Part shown: positions 45,247-54,021 of the stretch, in pieces
Position numbering within the stretch: the stretch's first letter is position 1
How the letters are laid out: each line of letters begins with the position of its first letter
Assembly (NCBI RefSeq): GCF_026427775.1
Contig: NZ_CP044532.1
Coordinates: 5,022,001 to 5,086,000, forward strand
DNA from: Arthrobacter sp. CDRTa11
GTDB taxonomy: Bacteria > Actinomycetota > Actinomycetes > Actinomycetales > Micrococcaceae
Length of the DNA stretch: 64,000 nt
Reading direction: 5' to 3'
The notes under the pieces: model-generated
The model's database searches: none
What the model was told of the DNA's origin: nothing
What the model saw: only the letters and a program-made list of their open reading frames with translations
Program-made: the position numbers and the translations under genes

Positions 45247-47703
45247 ATGACTAACGAACAACTCCTCCATCAGGGCGGGAGCCGGGTGGTTGAACTTGAT
45301 ATCGAGGGCATGACCTGCGCGTCCTGTGTGAACCGCGTGGAAAAGAAGCTTGGCAAGCTCGACGGCGTGGAAGCCTCCGTCAACCTTCCCCTGGAATCAG
45401 CGCACGTGACGGCTCCGGACGGCGTCACGGATGAGCAGATCGTGAATACGGTTAATGCGGCGGGTTACAAGGCAACTGTCCGCCTGCGGCAAGAGGCGCC
45501 CCGGCAGGACGACAAGCAGGGGCAGGACGAAGGGCAGGAAGAAGGGCAGGAGGGGCACCCGGGCTACGGGCCGGATGGCCATGAACCATCCAGCCATGTC
45601 CAGCACAGCGACGCGGCGGCCGCACTGAAGCCGCGGCTGATCGTGGCTGCCGTCCTGACCGTTCCCGTGTTCCTGATCTCGATGCTCGAGGCCTTCCAGT
45701 TCCCGCATTGGGGCTGGGTGGCCGGGGCTCTCGCGCTGCCCGTGGTCACGTGGGCGGCCTGGCCTTTCCACCGGGCGGCAGCCATCAATGCCCGCCACCT
45801 CGCCTCCACCATGGACACCCTTGTATCCATCGGCGTGTTAGCCGCTTACCTGTTCTCCGCCGCGCAGCTCCTGATGGATCCCCGTATGACCGAACACCCG
45901 GGAATGGCGGGGATGGAGTCCGGCGGCCTGTACTTCGAGGTGGCCGCGGGGGTCACCACCTTCCTGCTCCTGGGCCGGTTCCTGGAAGCACGTGCCAAGC
46001 AAAAGGCCGGTGATGCGCTCAGGGCCCTGCTGAATCTTGGAGCGAAAGACGCCACCGTCCTCCGTAACGGTACGGAGCGCAAGATTGCCGCCGGGCACCT
46101 CCAGGTGGGTGACGTCGTGGTGGTGCGCCCCGGCGAGAAAATCGCTGCCGACGGAATAGTGATCGATGGCAGTTCTGCCGTTGATGCTTCCCTGGTGACG
46201 GGCGAGTCGGTGCCGGTGGAGGTGGGCCCGGACAGCAAGGTCACGGGGGCCACCATCAACACTTCCGGCCGGCTGCTTGTCCGTGCCACCCGTGTGGGCT
46301 CCGAAACCACGCTGGCGCAGATGGCCCGCCTGGTGGCGCAGGCTCAGACGGGGAAAGCCCCCATCGCCCGTCTGGCGGACCGCGTCAGCGCCGTTTTCGT
46401 TCCGGTTGTCCTGGTCATCGCTGTACTCACCTTTGCGCTGTGGCTCCTCTTCGCCGGGCCCGTTATCAGCGAGGCGGAACTGCGCGCTGCCTTCACGGCG
46501 GCGGTCACTGTCCTGGTCATTGCCTGCCCCTGCGCGCTGGGGCTTGCCACACCGGTGGGCCTGCTCACCGGCTCCGGCCGTGGCGCCCAACTGGGCATCC
46601 TGATCAAGGGCCCCCAGGTCCTGGAGGACACCCGGACCGTGGACACCATCCTGCTGGATAAGACCGGCACGGTAACTACCGGGAAGCTCGCCGTAGACGG
46701 CATTGAGGCTTTTGGCAGCTTCGGCCGCTCCGAAATTCTTCGCCTCGCCGGCGCCGTCGAAGCGGCGTCCGAGCACCCCATCGCGCACGCCATCGCCGCG
46801 GCCGCGCTGGCAGAACGTGCCGCCCATGCCGTCCAGCAGACGGGCAGGGCGGATGCCCTGGAGCCGTCGCTCACTGGACAGTCGGCTCCTCCGCCTCCCT
46901 TGGCCGGGGCTGCAAACCAAAGCCAGGACGACGACGGCGGGCGCCTTCCCGCCGTCGTGCACTTCCGCTCCGCGCCAGGCGGCGGTGTGGCCGGAACCGT
47001 GGAAGGGCAATTGGTCCTGGCCGGCCGGACAGGATGGCTGGAGGAAAACGGCGTCTCCATCTTGCCCGCCGAGCGCCAGGCGTTTGCCGCGGCCGAACTG
47101 AGCGGCGCCACAGCCATCTGGGTCGCGGTGGACGGCAGGACCGCAGGCTTTGTCACACTCCGGGACACCATCAAGGAAGGCTCAGCGGCTGCCATCTCGC
47201 GCCTCAGGCTGCTGGGTCTGCGCCCCATCCTTCTGACCGGCGACAACGGCGCGGTAGCAGCGCAGGTTGCCGCCGCCGTCGGCATCGCCCCGGAGGACGT
47301 TTACGCGGAAGTCCTGCCGGCCGGAAAAGTTGAGGCCGTGCGAAAGCTGCAGACCGCCGGCGCCACCGTAGCCATGGCCGGCGACGGGGTCAACGATGCC
47401 GCAGCCCTGGCGCAGGCAGACCTGGGCATCGCCATGGGCTCAGGCACTGATGTGGCCATCGAGGCTGCGGATCTGACAGTGATGGGCAACGATCTGGGCC
47501 AGGTGGCCCAGGCCATCGAACTGTCCCGCCGGACCCTGGGCACCATCAAGACGAACCTGTTCTGGGCCTTCTTCTACAATGCGGTGGGCATACCGGTGGC
47601 CGCACTGGGCCTGCTCAATCCCATGATTGCCGGCGCTGCGATGGCGGCAAGTTCAGTCCTGGTGGTGGCGAACTCGCTCCGGCTTCGCAGCTTCGGCAAG
47701 TAG
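45247..47703 (+). CDS. copA: Cu(I)-exporting P1B-type ATPase CopA
   Basis: This 818-residue pump has one N-terminal HMA domain (EGMTCASCVNRVEKKLGKLD, C24 and C27). A polar Gln/Glu/His-rich linker (about residues 85-118) follows, then eight membrane segments with the ion-path motif CPCALGLATP (near residue 425). The phosphorylation site DKTGTVTTGK is near D471, the HP motif is SEHPIAHA, and the hinge is MAGDGVNDAAALAQADLGIA (near 712). ATG 45247 is chosen because conserved sequence begins there. It exports Cu(I) from the cytoplasm and is under csoR control in the same operon. Confidence 0.95.
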   Translation: MTNEQLLHQGGSRVVELDIEGMTCASCVNRVEKKLGKLDGVEASVNLPLESAHVTAPDGVTDEQIVNTVNAAGYKATVRLRQEAPRQDDKQGQDEGQEEGQEGHPGYGPDGHEPSSHVQHSDAAAALKPRLIVAAVLTVPVFLISMLEAFQFPHWGWVAGALALPVVTWAAWPFHRAAAINARHLASTMDTLVSIGVLAAYLFSAAQLLMDPRMTEHPGMAGMESGGLYFEVAAGVTTFLLLGRFLEARAKQKAGDALRALLNLGAKDATVLRNGTERKIAAGHLQVGDVVVVRPGEKIAADGIVIDGSSAVDASLVTGESVPVEVGPDSKVTGATINTSGRLLVRATRVGSETTLAQMARLVAQAQTGKAPIARLADRVSAVFVPVVLVIAVLTFALWLLFAGPVISEAELRAAFTAAVTVLVIACPCALGLATPVGLLTGSGRGAQLGILIKGPQVLEDTRTVDTILLDKTGTVTTGKLAVDGIEAFGSFGRSEILRLAGAVEAASEHPIAHAIAAAALAERAAHAVQQTGRADALEPSLTGQSAPPPPLAGAANQSQDDDGGRLPAVVHFRSAPGGGVAGTVEGQLVLAGRTGWLEENGVSILPAERQAFAAAELSGATAIWVAVDGRTAGFVTLRDTIKEGSAAAISRLRLLGLRPILLTGDNGAVAAQVAAAVGIAPEDVYAEVLPAGKVEAVRKLQTAGATVAMAGDGVNDAAALAQADLGIAMGSGTDVAIEAADLTVMGNDLGQVAQAIELSRRTLGTIKTNLFWAFFYNAVGIPVAALGLLNPMIAGAAMAASSVLVVANSLRLRSFGK

Positions 47704-47721
47704 CCACTCAGGTCAATACAG

Positions 47722-47994
47722 CTAAGCCGCGCCGAACCTGACGGCGGAGCGAGCCTTGGCCTTGGCCGCCTCTTCCTCACGGTCCTTGGGAGGAGCCTGG
47801 GTAACAAGCGAGTCCAGGAGGTGCTGGGTGATGTGGGCGATCTCGTGCACCGCCTCCTGGAAGGCTTCCTCGTTGGCCTTGGACGGCTTGGTGCTGCCGC
47901 TGATTTTCCGCACGTACTGGAGTGCGGCGGCGTGCACCTCTTCGGAGGAGGCGTGCGGTTCAAAGTTGTGGAGGGTTCGGATATTCCGGCACAT
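47722..47994 (-). CDS. DUF2277 family protein
   Basis: The 90-residue helical protein begins MCRNIRTLHNFEPHASSEEV, the invariant opening of the DUF2277 family, with VHAAALQYVRKISGSTKPSK and a charged C-terminus. Function is unknown. It converges on copA with an 18-bp gap. The 208 bp between its start and the WXG100 gene hold no gene. Confidence 0.85.
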   Translation of the reverse strand: MCRNIRTLHNFEPHASSEEVHAAALQYVRKISGSTKPSKANEEAFQEAVHEIAHITQHLLDSLVTQAPPKDREEEAAKAKARSAVRFGAA

Positions 47995-48202
47995 ATTGAC
48001 ATGCTAGGCTCTGGAGCGCCTGGGATCGACCCCCTCGGCCAGCTGCCGAGGTACCCGACCATGGGGAGTGCTTCATGGGCAGTGGTGCCCATCGACACTG
48101 TTTGGGGGCCGGGATAGGTTTTAGGCAATGGATCTTCCGGACAAGCCGGAGGCCGCTGGGGAGCCGATCTGGATCGGATCCAAAAAAATGAAGGAGAACA
48201 CC

Positions 48203-48466
48203 ATGGCTATTTGGGGCGCAGACGTAGAAGGTCTCAGGACTCTCAGCACAAAGCTCAATGGAGGTGCCGAGGCTATCGAGGCTCAGAAGAATGAGCTCAA
48301 CTCACGGCTCGAAGGCACGCAGTGGATGGGCCCGGACGCGGACAAGTTCCGCAGCGAATGGTCCGGCACCCACATGACCTCGCTTTCGCGGGTCGTTGAC
48401 GCCCTGCGTGAAGCCGGCACCCGTGCGGGCAAGAACGCCGACGAGCAGACCACCGCTTCGGCCTAG
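48203..48466 (+). CDS. WXG100 family protein (EsxA-like), orphan
   Basis: The 87-residue protein has a helix-turn-helix hairpin with GTQWMGPDADKFRSEW, where W-M-G is the WXG motif. It has no signal peptide and ends in a flexible polar tail. AAGGAG lies 7 bases before ATG 48203. Proteins of this class leave the cell by type VII secretion, but no Ess/ESX gene is in this window. A strong palindromic terminator follows. Confidence 0.85.
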   Translation: MAIWGADVEGLRTLSTKLNGGAEAIEAQKNELNSRLEGTQWMGPDADKFRSEWSGTHMTSLSRVVDALREAGTRAGKNADEQTTASA

Positions 48467-48481
48467 TCTCCACCGTTTGAC

Positions 48482-48514
48482 GAGGGCCCGGACACATCAT
48501 GTGTCCGGGCCCTC
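48482..48514. terminator. intrinsic terminator after the WXG100 gene
   Basis: GAGGGCCCGGACACA pairs with TGTGTCCGGGCCCTC (15-bp perfect stem, 3-base loop), followed 11 bases later by TTTTTT. It can also end transcription from the convergent transporter gene. Confidence 0.9.
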
Positions 48515-48577
48515 TGACGTTAACTTTTTTGGGCCGTGGCTGGGTGGTGTTTGCCGGGCAGTGTCAGCGGGCGGAGC

Positions 48578-49693
48578 TTACGGTACGGGTTCGACGTCGT
48601 TGGCATGCGCCAGCGGCGACACCCGCTTTTCAGCTCCCGCCCTTTCTGCGGCCACCTTTTCCGACGCCGGCTCTTCCGACGCCGCCTCTTCCCCATCTGC
48701 CACTGTCCGAGCTGACAGTTTTGTGGGCGGTGTCCGGGGCGGGCGCAGTTCATCAAGCCGGACCAGGATGACACCGCCGACGATGAGGGCCCCGCCCAGC
48801 AGCTGGATGACACCGGGAAGTTCACCCAGCAGCAGCCATGCCCAGATCACAGCAAACAGAACCTCTGTGAGCGACATAAAGGACGCTACTTTGGAGCCCA
48901 ACGCACGGGCAGCCATGATGCCGGATACGTAGGCCAAAACCGTCGCCAGGATGACCAGCCCGCCTACCGAGACCCACCACGGCGTCACCCAGGGGCCGAG
49001 CCTGGTATCGGCCGTGCTGAATTCCATCGACAGCAGACCTGTGGCGCCGGCCAGCCACATCACTGCCGCACCAACCATCAGTCCCACTGAGGCCAGGACG
49101 ATCGGCGGCAGGGAGTCGTTCTCCTTGGCGGTGATGAAGAAGTACATGGCAAGGCAGACTGCCGCGGCAATTCCCCAGAAGACGCCGACGATATCGACCT
49201 TAACGGCGCCTGTGAGGTCAAGCACCAGGACCAGCCCGGCGAGGGACAGCAGCGTGCCGCCGAAGGTGAGCGCACGGGGCCGTTTCCGGCTGGCAGCCCA
49301 CAGCCAGAGCACAATAATCACCGGCGCCAGGTACTCCAGGAGGAGCGCCACCCCCACCGAGAGCCTGGCTACCGCGTTGAAGTAGAAAAGCTGGCAGGCG
49401 GCCACGCCGATCAGCCCAAACAGCACGATGGTGATCCAGTTGTCCCGCAACTGGTGCCAGTTTCCGCGCAGCGCGAAGAACGCCGGAATGGCGAGGATCA
49501 AGGCGGCGCCGGTGAGGCGGGCGGTCACCGCTGCCCCCGGCGACCACCCGGTTTCCAGGAGTGCTTTGGCGAACGAGCCCGAGATTCCGAACACGGCAGA
49601 GGAAAACAGCGCGATCCACAGCCCCCGGGCTCCAAAGCCGCGGCGCCCTGCAGCTGGTGGCCGGCGGAACCGGATGGTTTTGGCGGCGGGCAA
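48578..49693 (-). CDS. EamA/DMT-family transporter (RhtA-like)
   Basis: The 371-residue protein has ten membrane segments made of two EamA repeats (GLWIALFSSAVFGISGSFAK; VGVFWGIAAAVCLAMYFFIT). Features such as LEYLAPVIIVLWLW and LTEVLFAVIWAWLLLGELPG fit exporters of amino acids or metabolites. The C-terminal 50 residues are a polar Glu/Ala-rich tail beyond the usual length. The start is TTG 49693 with AGGAGG 5 bases upstream. It is divergent from the CGNR gene. Confidence 0.88.
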   Translation of the reverse strand: MPAAKTIRFRRPPAAGRRGFGARGLWIALFSSAVFGISGSFAKALLETGWSPGAAVTARLTGAALILAIPAFFALRGNWHQLRDNWITIVLFGLIGVAACQLFYFNAVARLSVGVALLLEYLAPVIIVLWLWAASRKRPRALTFGGTLLSLAGLVLVLDLTGAVKVDIVGVFWGIAAAVCLAMYFFITAKENDSLPPIVLASVGLMVGAAVMWLAGATGLLSMEFSTADTRLGPWVTPWWVSVGGLVILATVLAYVSGIMAARALGSKVASFMSLTEVLFAVIWAWLLLGELPGVIQLLGGALIVGGVILVRLDELRPPRTPPTKLSARTVADGEEAASEEPASEKVAAERAGAEKRVSPLAHANDVEPVP

Positions 49694-49764
49694 CGTCGCC
49701 TCCTGTCAGGAGTAAAGTGGGGTAATGGTCATGACACTACGCGCCCTCCCTGTAAGGAGTCAAG

Positions 49765-50310
49765 ATGCTTTTTGCCCCTGACACGGACGTTGCGCTGCGC
49801 ACCGTCGTCAACCTGATCAATACCGCCGCGAACGGTAGGGAAAACCTGGCCAGCGTTGCCGACCTGGACCGCTTTCTGGAGGCGGAAGGATTCAGCGGCT
49901 CACGCACCCGCGATGACGCCGAACTCGCCAGCATCCATGAGCTACGGAGTCAACTGGCTGTGCTCTGGACCATGGATGAAGACGCCGCCGTGCAGACCGT
50001 TAATCGGCTCCTGAGGGACGCCAATGCCCTCCCCCAACTGATGAAGCATGACGAATGGGACTGGCATCTGCACGCCACCACGCGTGAAGCGCCGCTGGCG
50101 GACCGAATGAGCACCGAGGCTGCCATGGCGCTGGTGGACGTCATCCGCAGCAAGGAGATGGACCGGATGCTGGTCTGCGAGGCGGAAGGCTGCGACGCCG
50201 TGGTGCTGGACCTCAGCCGCAACCGCTCGAAGCGGTACTGCGACACGGGGAACTGCGCCAACCGGATGCATGTTGCCGCCTACCGGGCACGCCAGGCGGC
50301 AACAACCTGA
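49765..50310 (+). CDS. CGNR zinc-finger transcriptional regulator
   Basis: This 181-residue protein has an N-terminal ABATE-type helical domain (DVALRTVVNLINTAANGREN) and a C-terminal CGNR zinc finger: MLVCEAEGCDAVVLDLSRN then RYCDTGNCANRMHVAAYRAR, with four cysteines that can bind zinc. AAGGAG precedes the ATG. Such proteins are likely stress or metabolite regulators. It is divergent from the EamA transporter, which it may control. Confidence 0.88.
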   Translation: MLFAPDTDVALRTVVNLINTAANGRENLASVADLDRFLEAEGFSGSRTRDDAELASIHELRSQLAVLWTMDEDAAVQTVNRLLRDANALPQLMKHDEWDWHLHATTREAPLADRMSTEAAMALVDVIRSKEMDRMLVCEAEGCDAVVLDLSRNRSKRYCDTGNCANRMHVAAYRARQAATT

Positions 50311-50327
50311 CTCCCCACTAAGAGTTA

Positions 50328-50378
50328 TTGTCCAGATGCGGCGGGTTGCAAGCGCTCCAAGTCGCTACATCTGGACAA
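50328..50378. terminator. long inverted repeat between convergent genes
   Basis: TTGTCCAGATG (50328-50338) and CATCTGGACAA (50368-50378) are perfect 11-bp inverted arms around a 29-bp centre. It lies between the CGNR stop and the end of the reverse membrane gene and may be a bidirectional terminator or an extragenic palindromic repeat. Confidence 0.45.
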
Positions 50379-50413
50379 AACTCGCCGAGGGTGGGGCCGG
50401 CCGAAGGTGCTGG

Positions 50414-50794
50414 CTAGGTTCCGGTGCCTTTGCCGCCGGAATCCGGATTATCGGATTCCGGAGCGCCGGGACGCGCCGCTCCCTGGCTGCCGTGGCCGCC
50501 AAATCCATGAGAGGACTTCTTGGCCGAACTCAGGTTCACGCCGGACCCCTTGCCGAGGTGCTCTGCGTTGTCCTTGTAGCTCATGGAAAGCATGGCGGCG
50601 ATGACCAGGGTGACGATGAAAGCGATGCCGGCGCCGGTAAAGGCCAGGTCAAAGCGCGGGGCACGGGAACTGCCGCCGGAAGCGAAAATGAGTACTGCAA
50701 AGAAGGCGATGACGGCCCAGAACGCGGAGAACATCAGCGGCCCCTTCACCGAGGTCCGCAGCCTGCGCGGTTTTCCTGGTTGCTGGTCTGCCAA
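50414..50794 (-). CDS. small two-TM membrane protein
   Basis: The 126-residue protein has two hydrophobic segments (LMFSAFWAVIAFFAVLIFAS and AGIAFIVTLVIAAMLSM) and a Gly/Ser-rich polar tail. The start is TTG 50794 with GGGAGGAA upstream. Third-position GC supports coding. Function unknown; it resembles small actinobacterial membrane proteins. Confidence 0.68.
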   Translation of the reverse strand: MADQQPGKPRRLRTSVKGPLMFSAFWAVIAFFAVLIFASGGSSRAPRFDLAFTGAGIAFIVTLVIAAMLSMSYKDNAEHLGKGSGVNLSSAKKSSHGFGGHGSQGAARPGAPESDNPDSGGKGTGT

Positions 50795-50920
50795 GGTGGT
50801 TCCTCCCGTTCAGGCATGGCACTGCGGCGGCCTGGTTTGAATATTGTGGTGTGAATACGTCCTGCGCTGCATTCACCCGCGGCGATTCTTCTACGCTGAG
50901 TAGAACCGTGCCTTCCTAGT

Positions 50921-51511
50921 TTACGGCTTCTGGCTGGCTGGCTCGGCATCGTGCCGGAGGGTCAGCCCGGACAGCGTCCACAGAACTCCGGAAATGATGG
51001 CTCCGCCACCGGCAACGCCGAGCAAAGCGTGGGCGCCCAGGCTGATGAAAAAGGGCAGGGCAGCAGCGGTGCCAAGGCCAACGATGCCGGAGATGAGCCA
51101 GTCCCTGGCCAGGACATGGCGGCCGCGGTACTGGACACCGCAGTACAACTCGACGGCGCCCGCGAGGCCCAGGCCCAGAGCCGCCAGGACCCCCCAGACC
51201 AGGTCCCCGTGAATCAGGACCAGAGCCACGCCGCCGCCGGCAAGGGCCGATCCGGCGACGGAGAAAATCCTCCCCGGCATGGCGTCAGTGCGGAAACCGG
51301 CCAGCGGGATGCCCTTGAGGAACAGCAGGCCGGTGGCCAGCAGATAGAGTCCGCCCGCCCAACCCATCACGGCGATGGACGGTGAAGCCCAAAATACCGT
51401 CACCGCGCCAAACATCAGCGCCGCCCCGGCACGCAGGAGGATGGATTTCCACAGCTCGGCTTGGGGTGCGGTACCTGGGGACGTTCCTGCGGGTGTCAGC
51501 GGTTGGGTCAC
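50921..51511 (-). CDS. DUF308-like (HdeD-type) membrane protein
   Basis: The 196-residue protein has about six hydrophobic segments (LLRAGAALMFGAVTVFWASP; GWAGGLYLLATGLLFLKG; DWLISGIVGLGTAAALPFFI) arranged like the paired-helix repeats of DUF308/HdeD proteins. The start is a GTG with no strong ribosome site. Function is unknown; HdeD relatives are linked to acid stress in enterobacteria. Confidence 0.75.
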   Translation of the reverse strand: MTQPLTPAGTSPGTAPQAELWKSILLRAGAALMFGAVTVFWASPSIAVMGWAGGLYLLATGLLFLKGIPLAGFRTDAMPGRIFSVAGSALAGGGVALVLIHGDLVWGVLAALGLGLAGAVELYCGVQYRGRHVLARDWLISGIVGLGTAAALPFFISLGAHALLGVAGGGAIISGVLWTLSGLTLRHDAEPASQKP

Positions 51512-51536
51512 CGGACCAGTTTAGTGGCCGCCGACG

Positions 51537-52877
51537 CTAGGACGAACCGAGCACCATCCAGCGATCGGACCGCGCACGGAGACCGAGCGTCAGGGCGCGG
51601 GCGGCCATATAGCCCAGGGCAAAGGCGGCCCAAAGCCACATCAATCCTGGTCCGCCGGAAATACCGGAAGCACTGACTGCCAGGAGCATGGGCACGTACA
51701 CCGCAAGATTGACCATGCCCGCCAGCGCCAGGTACTTCGCATCCCCGGCGCCGATCAGGACGCCGTCGAGGACAAAAACATACCCGGCGACAGGCTGGCC
51801 CACTGCGAGTACCCACAGCGCCAGGGTGAGGGCGGACTGCACACCGGGATCCGGCGTGAACAATGCGCCTGCCCACGGCGCAGCCAGGGCCAGCAGGATT
51901 CCGGTGACCACCCCAAAGCCCGCACCCCAGCGGATCATGGTGCGGGTCAACTGGCGTGCCCGGAGGGGATGTGATGCCCCCAGTTCCTTTCCGATCAAAG
52001 CCTGGGCGGCGATTGCCAGGGCATCGAGCGCGAAGGCGAGGAATGAAAAGATGGTCATGGCCAGCTGGTGGGCCGCGAGGTTGGTTGCGCCCTGGGCTGT
52101 GACCACCAGGACTGTAGCCAGGATGGCCACCCGCAGGCTGAGCGTGCGCAGCATCAGCCAGGAACCAATCCGGGTCATGGTGCGGATCCCGTGCCAGTCC
52201 GGCAGCAGGCTGACCCCGTGCCGGGCGGCATTCCGCTGGACCATCACGAGATAGACGGCCGCCATGGCCCACTGCGCGATGCTGGTACCCACCGCCGAAC
52301 CCGTCACTGACCAGCCCAGGCCGTACACAAGCCAGAGGTTGAGGGCGATGTTGAGTCCAAAGCCCGCCGTGGCCACCACCAGGGGGGTGCGCGTGTCCTG
52401 CAGCCCGCGCAGAACCCCGGTCCCGGCGAAAATGAGCAGCATGGCCACCAGTCCGGGCATGGACCACCGGAAGTAGTCCACGGCGTAGGAGCGAACGTCA
52501 CCCTGGGCACCCATCAGTTCCACCAGGGGTTCGGCGGCCACAAACCCTGCCGTGGCAAGGACAATGCCCAGCAAGAGGGCCAGCCACACGCCGTCACGGC
52601 CTGCAGCCAGCGCCTTTCCGAGCTGGCCGTGGCCAATGGCCCGGGCCACTGCGGGCGTGGTGGAGTAGGCCAGGAAAACCATCAGCCCGACGACGGTATG
52701 CAGCACCGCCGAAGCCAGCCCGACGCCGGCCAGTTGGGCGACGCCGAGATGACCAACTATGGCGGAATCAGCAAGCAGGAACAGAGGTTCGGCAATAAGC
52801 GCGCCGAAGGCCGGCACAGCGAGCCGCAGGATCTCCCGGGCGTGGCCAGCAGGCACCGTCGTATTGGCATCAGGCAT
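51537..52877 (-). CDS. MATE family efflux transporter (DinF-like)
   Basis: The 446-residue protein has about 12 membrane segments. It begins REILRLAVPAFGALIAEPLF and has LADSAIVGHLGVAQLAGVGL and LIFAGTGVLRGLQDTRTPLV, both typical of DinF/NorM-type drug or metabolite exporters driven by Na+ or H+. ATG 52877 is chosen since conserved sequence starts soon after; a frame from 53015 would add 46 unlikely residues. Confidence 0.9.
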   Translation of the reverse strand: MPDANTTVPAGHAREILRLAVPAFGALIAEPLFLLADSAIVGHLGVAQLAGVGLASAVLHTVVGLMVFLAYSTTPAVARAIGHGQLGKALAAGRDGVWLALLLGIVLATAGFVAAEPLVELMGAQGDVRSYAVDYFRWSMPGLVAMLLIFAGTGVLRGLQDTRTPLVVATAGFGLNIALNLWLVYGLGWSVTGSAVGTSIAQWAMAAVYLVMVQRNAARHGVSLLPDWHGIRTMTRIGSWLMLRTLSLRVAILATVLVVTAQGATNLAAHQLAMTIFSFLAFALDALAIAAQALIGKELGASHPLRARQLTRTMIRWGAGFGVVTGILLALAAPWAGALFTPDPGVQSALTLALWVLAVGQPVAGYVFVLDGVLIGAGDAKYLALAGMVNLAVYVPMLLAVSASGISGGPGLMWLWAAFALGYMAARALTLGLRARSDRWMVLGSS

Positions 52878-53086
52878 GGTTTGGCGAGGCACGATGACAG
52901 CGTAGCCCGCCCTGCCGACAACCCCGGATTCAGGGCGATCCTGTTTATGACAAAGGACACATCTCCCGTAATTAGTTGACAGTTCAAGTAAGTATCGGAA
53001 AGACTGGTACCTCAAGCTTCAACGCTGCGATCCGGCCCGCTTGTGTCCAAACAGCCCCGACCGATATCCGAAACGGTGAACCTCCC

Positions 53087-53521
53087 ATGAACCAGACCTC
53101 CCTTACCACCAGCGCCATCACCATCCTGCGCGTCATCCTCGGCTTCCTTTTTGCAGCCCATGGTTGGCAGAAGTTCAACGAATTCACCATCGCCGGCACC
53201 CAGGCCTCCTTCGCCAAGATGGGCGTTCCTGCTGCAGAACTGGCGGCACCGGTCATTGCCAGCCTCGAGTTGGCCGGCGGAATTGCCCTGATCCTGGGCG
53301 TCCTGACCCGCGTGGTTGCCGCACTTCTTGCCCTGGATATGCTCGGCGCCCTGTTCCTGGTGCATGCGCCCGCAGGCGTTTTCGCCGCCACCGGCGGCTA
53401 CGAGCTGGTACTCCTGCTCGCCGCCGCCGCCCTGGCCCTGACCCTCACCGGAGCCGGCCGCCTGTCGGTAGACCGGGCACTCTTTGGCGGGCGCAAGTCC
53501 AAGCTTGCAGTCCTGGCCTGA
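53087..53521 (+). CDS. DoxX family membrane protein
   Basis: The 144-residue protein has four membrane segments with the DoxX signature ITILRVILGFLFAAHGWQKF at the start, then MGVPAAELAAPVIASLELAG and GYELVLLLAAAALALTLTGA. DoxX proteins are linked to redox or thiol-stress complexes in actinobacteria, but biochemistry is limited. A very strong palindrome follows. Confidence 0.88.
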   Translation: MNQTSLTTSAITILRVILGFLFAAHGWQKFNEFTIAGTQASFAKMGVPAAELAAPVIASLELAGGIALILGVLTRVVAALLALDMLGALFLVHAPAGVFAATGGYELVLLLAAAALALTLTGAGRLSVDRALFGGRKSKLAVLA

Positions 53522-53542
53522 CAACGGCAAAGGAACACCGCT

Positions 53543-53580
53543 CGACGGCGGCGGGGCACCCGGGTGCCCCGCCGCCGTCG
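53543..53580. terminator. 38-bp perfect palindrome after doxX
   Basis: CGACGGCGGCGGGGCACCC is followed at once by its exact reverse complement (19 bp per arm, no loop). As RNA it would form a very stable hairpin, so it most likely terminates doxX transcription. No U tract follows. Confidence 0.75.
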
Positions 53581-53803
53581 GCCGTTTAACCCCGGCCCCT
53601 CCCCGCACACACCCGCACCTGCACCGAGTTCGCGGGAGGCAACACCGGGACGCCGTATAACTCCGGCGCCCCGGATGGCTTCCCACGAAGTCGGCGAACC
53701 CGGCCGCGGAACAAGAAGCCTTGACAGGGCCGCCAGTGAGCATTGCCTTGGACAAGACCTAACACTTGCGGACAATTAGCACCAGAAGCGCGCGGGAAAG
53801 ATC

Positions 53804-53818
53804 GGGAAAACGCTTGCC
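53804..53818. promoter_or_regulatory. candidate LacI-family operator upstream of the pectin enzyme
   Basis: GGGAAAACGCTTGCC has the AAACG-CTT core of LacI-family operators and lies about 200 bp before the enzyme start. A second, weaker candidate (TGAATCGTTCCA) is at 53963-53974. Sugar-controlled expression is inferred. Apart from these and a TTGACA near 53722, the 53581-54021 gap shows no gene. Confidence 0.35.
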
Positions 53819-54021
53819 AAGGATGCAGGCCAACTGATAAACCAGTGACTGTTGCAGTGAGAGCTGCATCACCGCACCCCAGGTCTCAGCTTTTTCAACG
53901 GGTCACTCCCGGGAATCTCATACATCGGCTTGCGCATCCCCGTTTGGGTTGTGCTGTCATTTTGAATCGTTCCAATAGAGATTCGGGGCCGCTCTGCCAC
54001 CGCTCATCGAAGGAGATGTCC

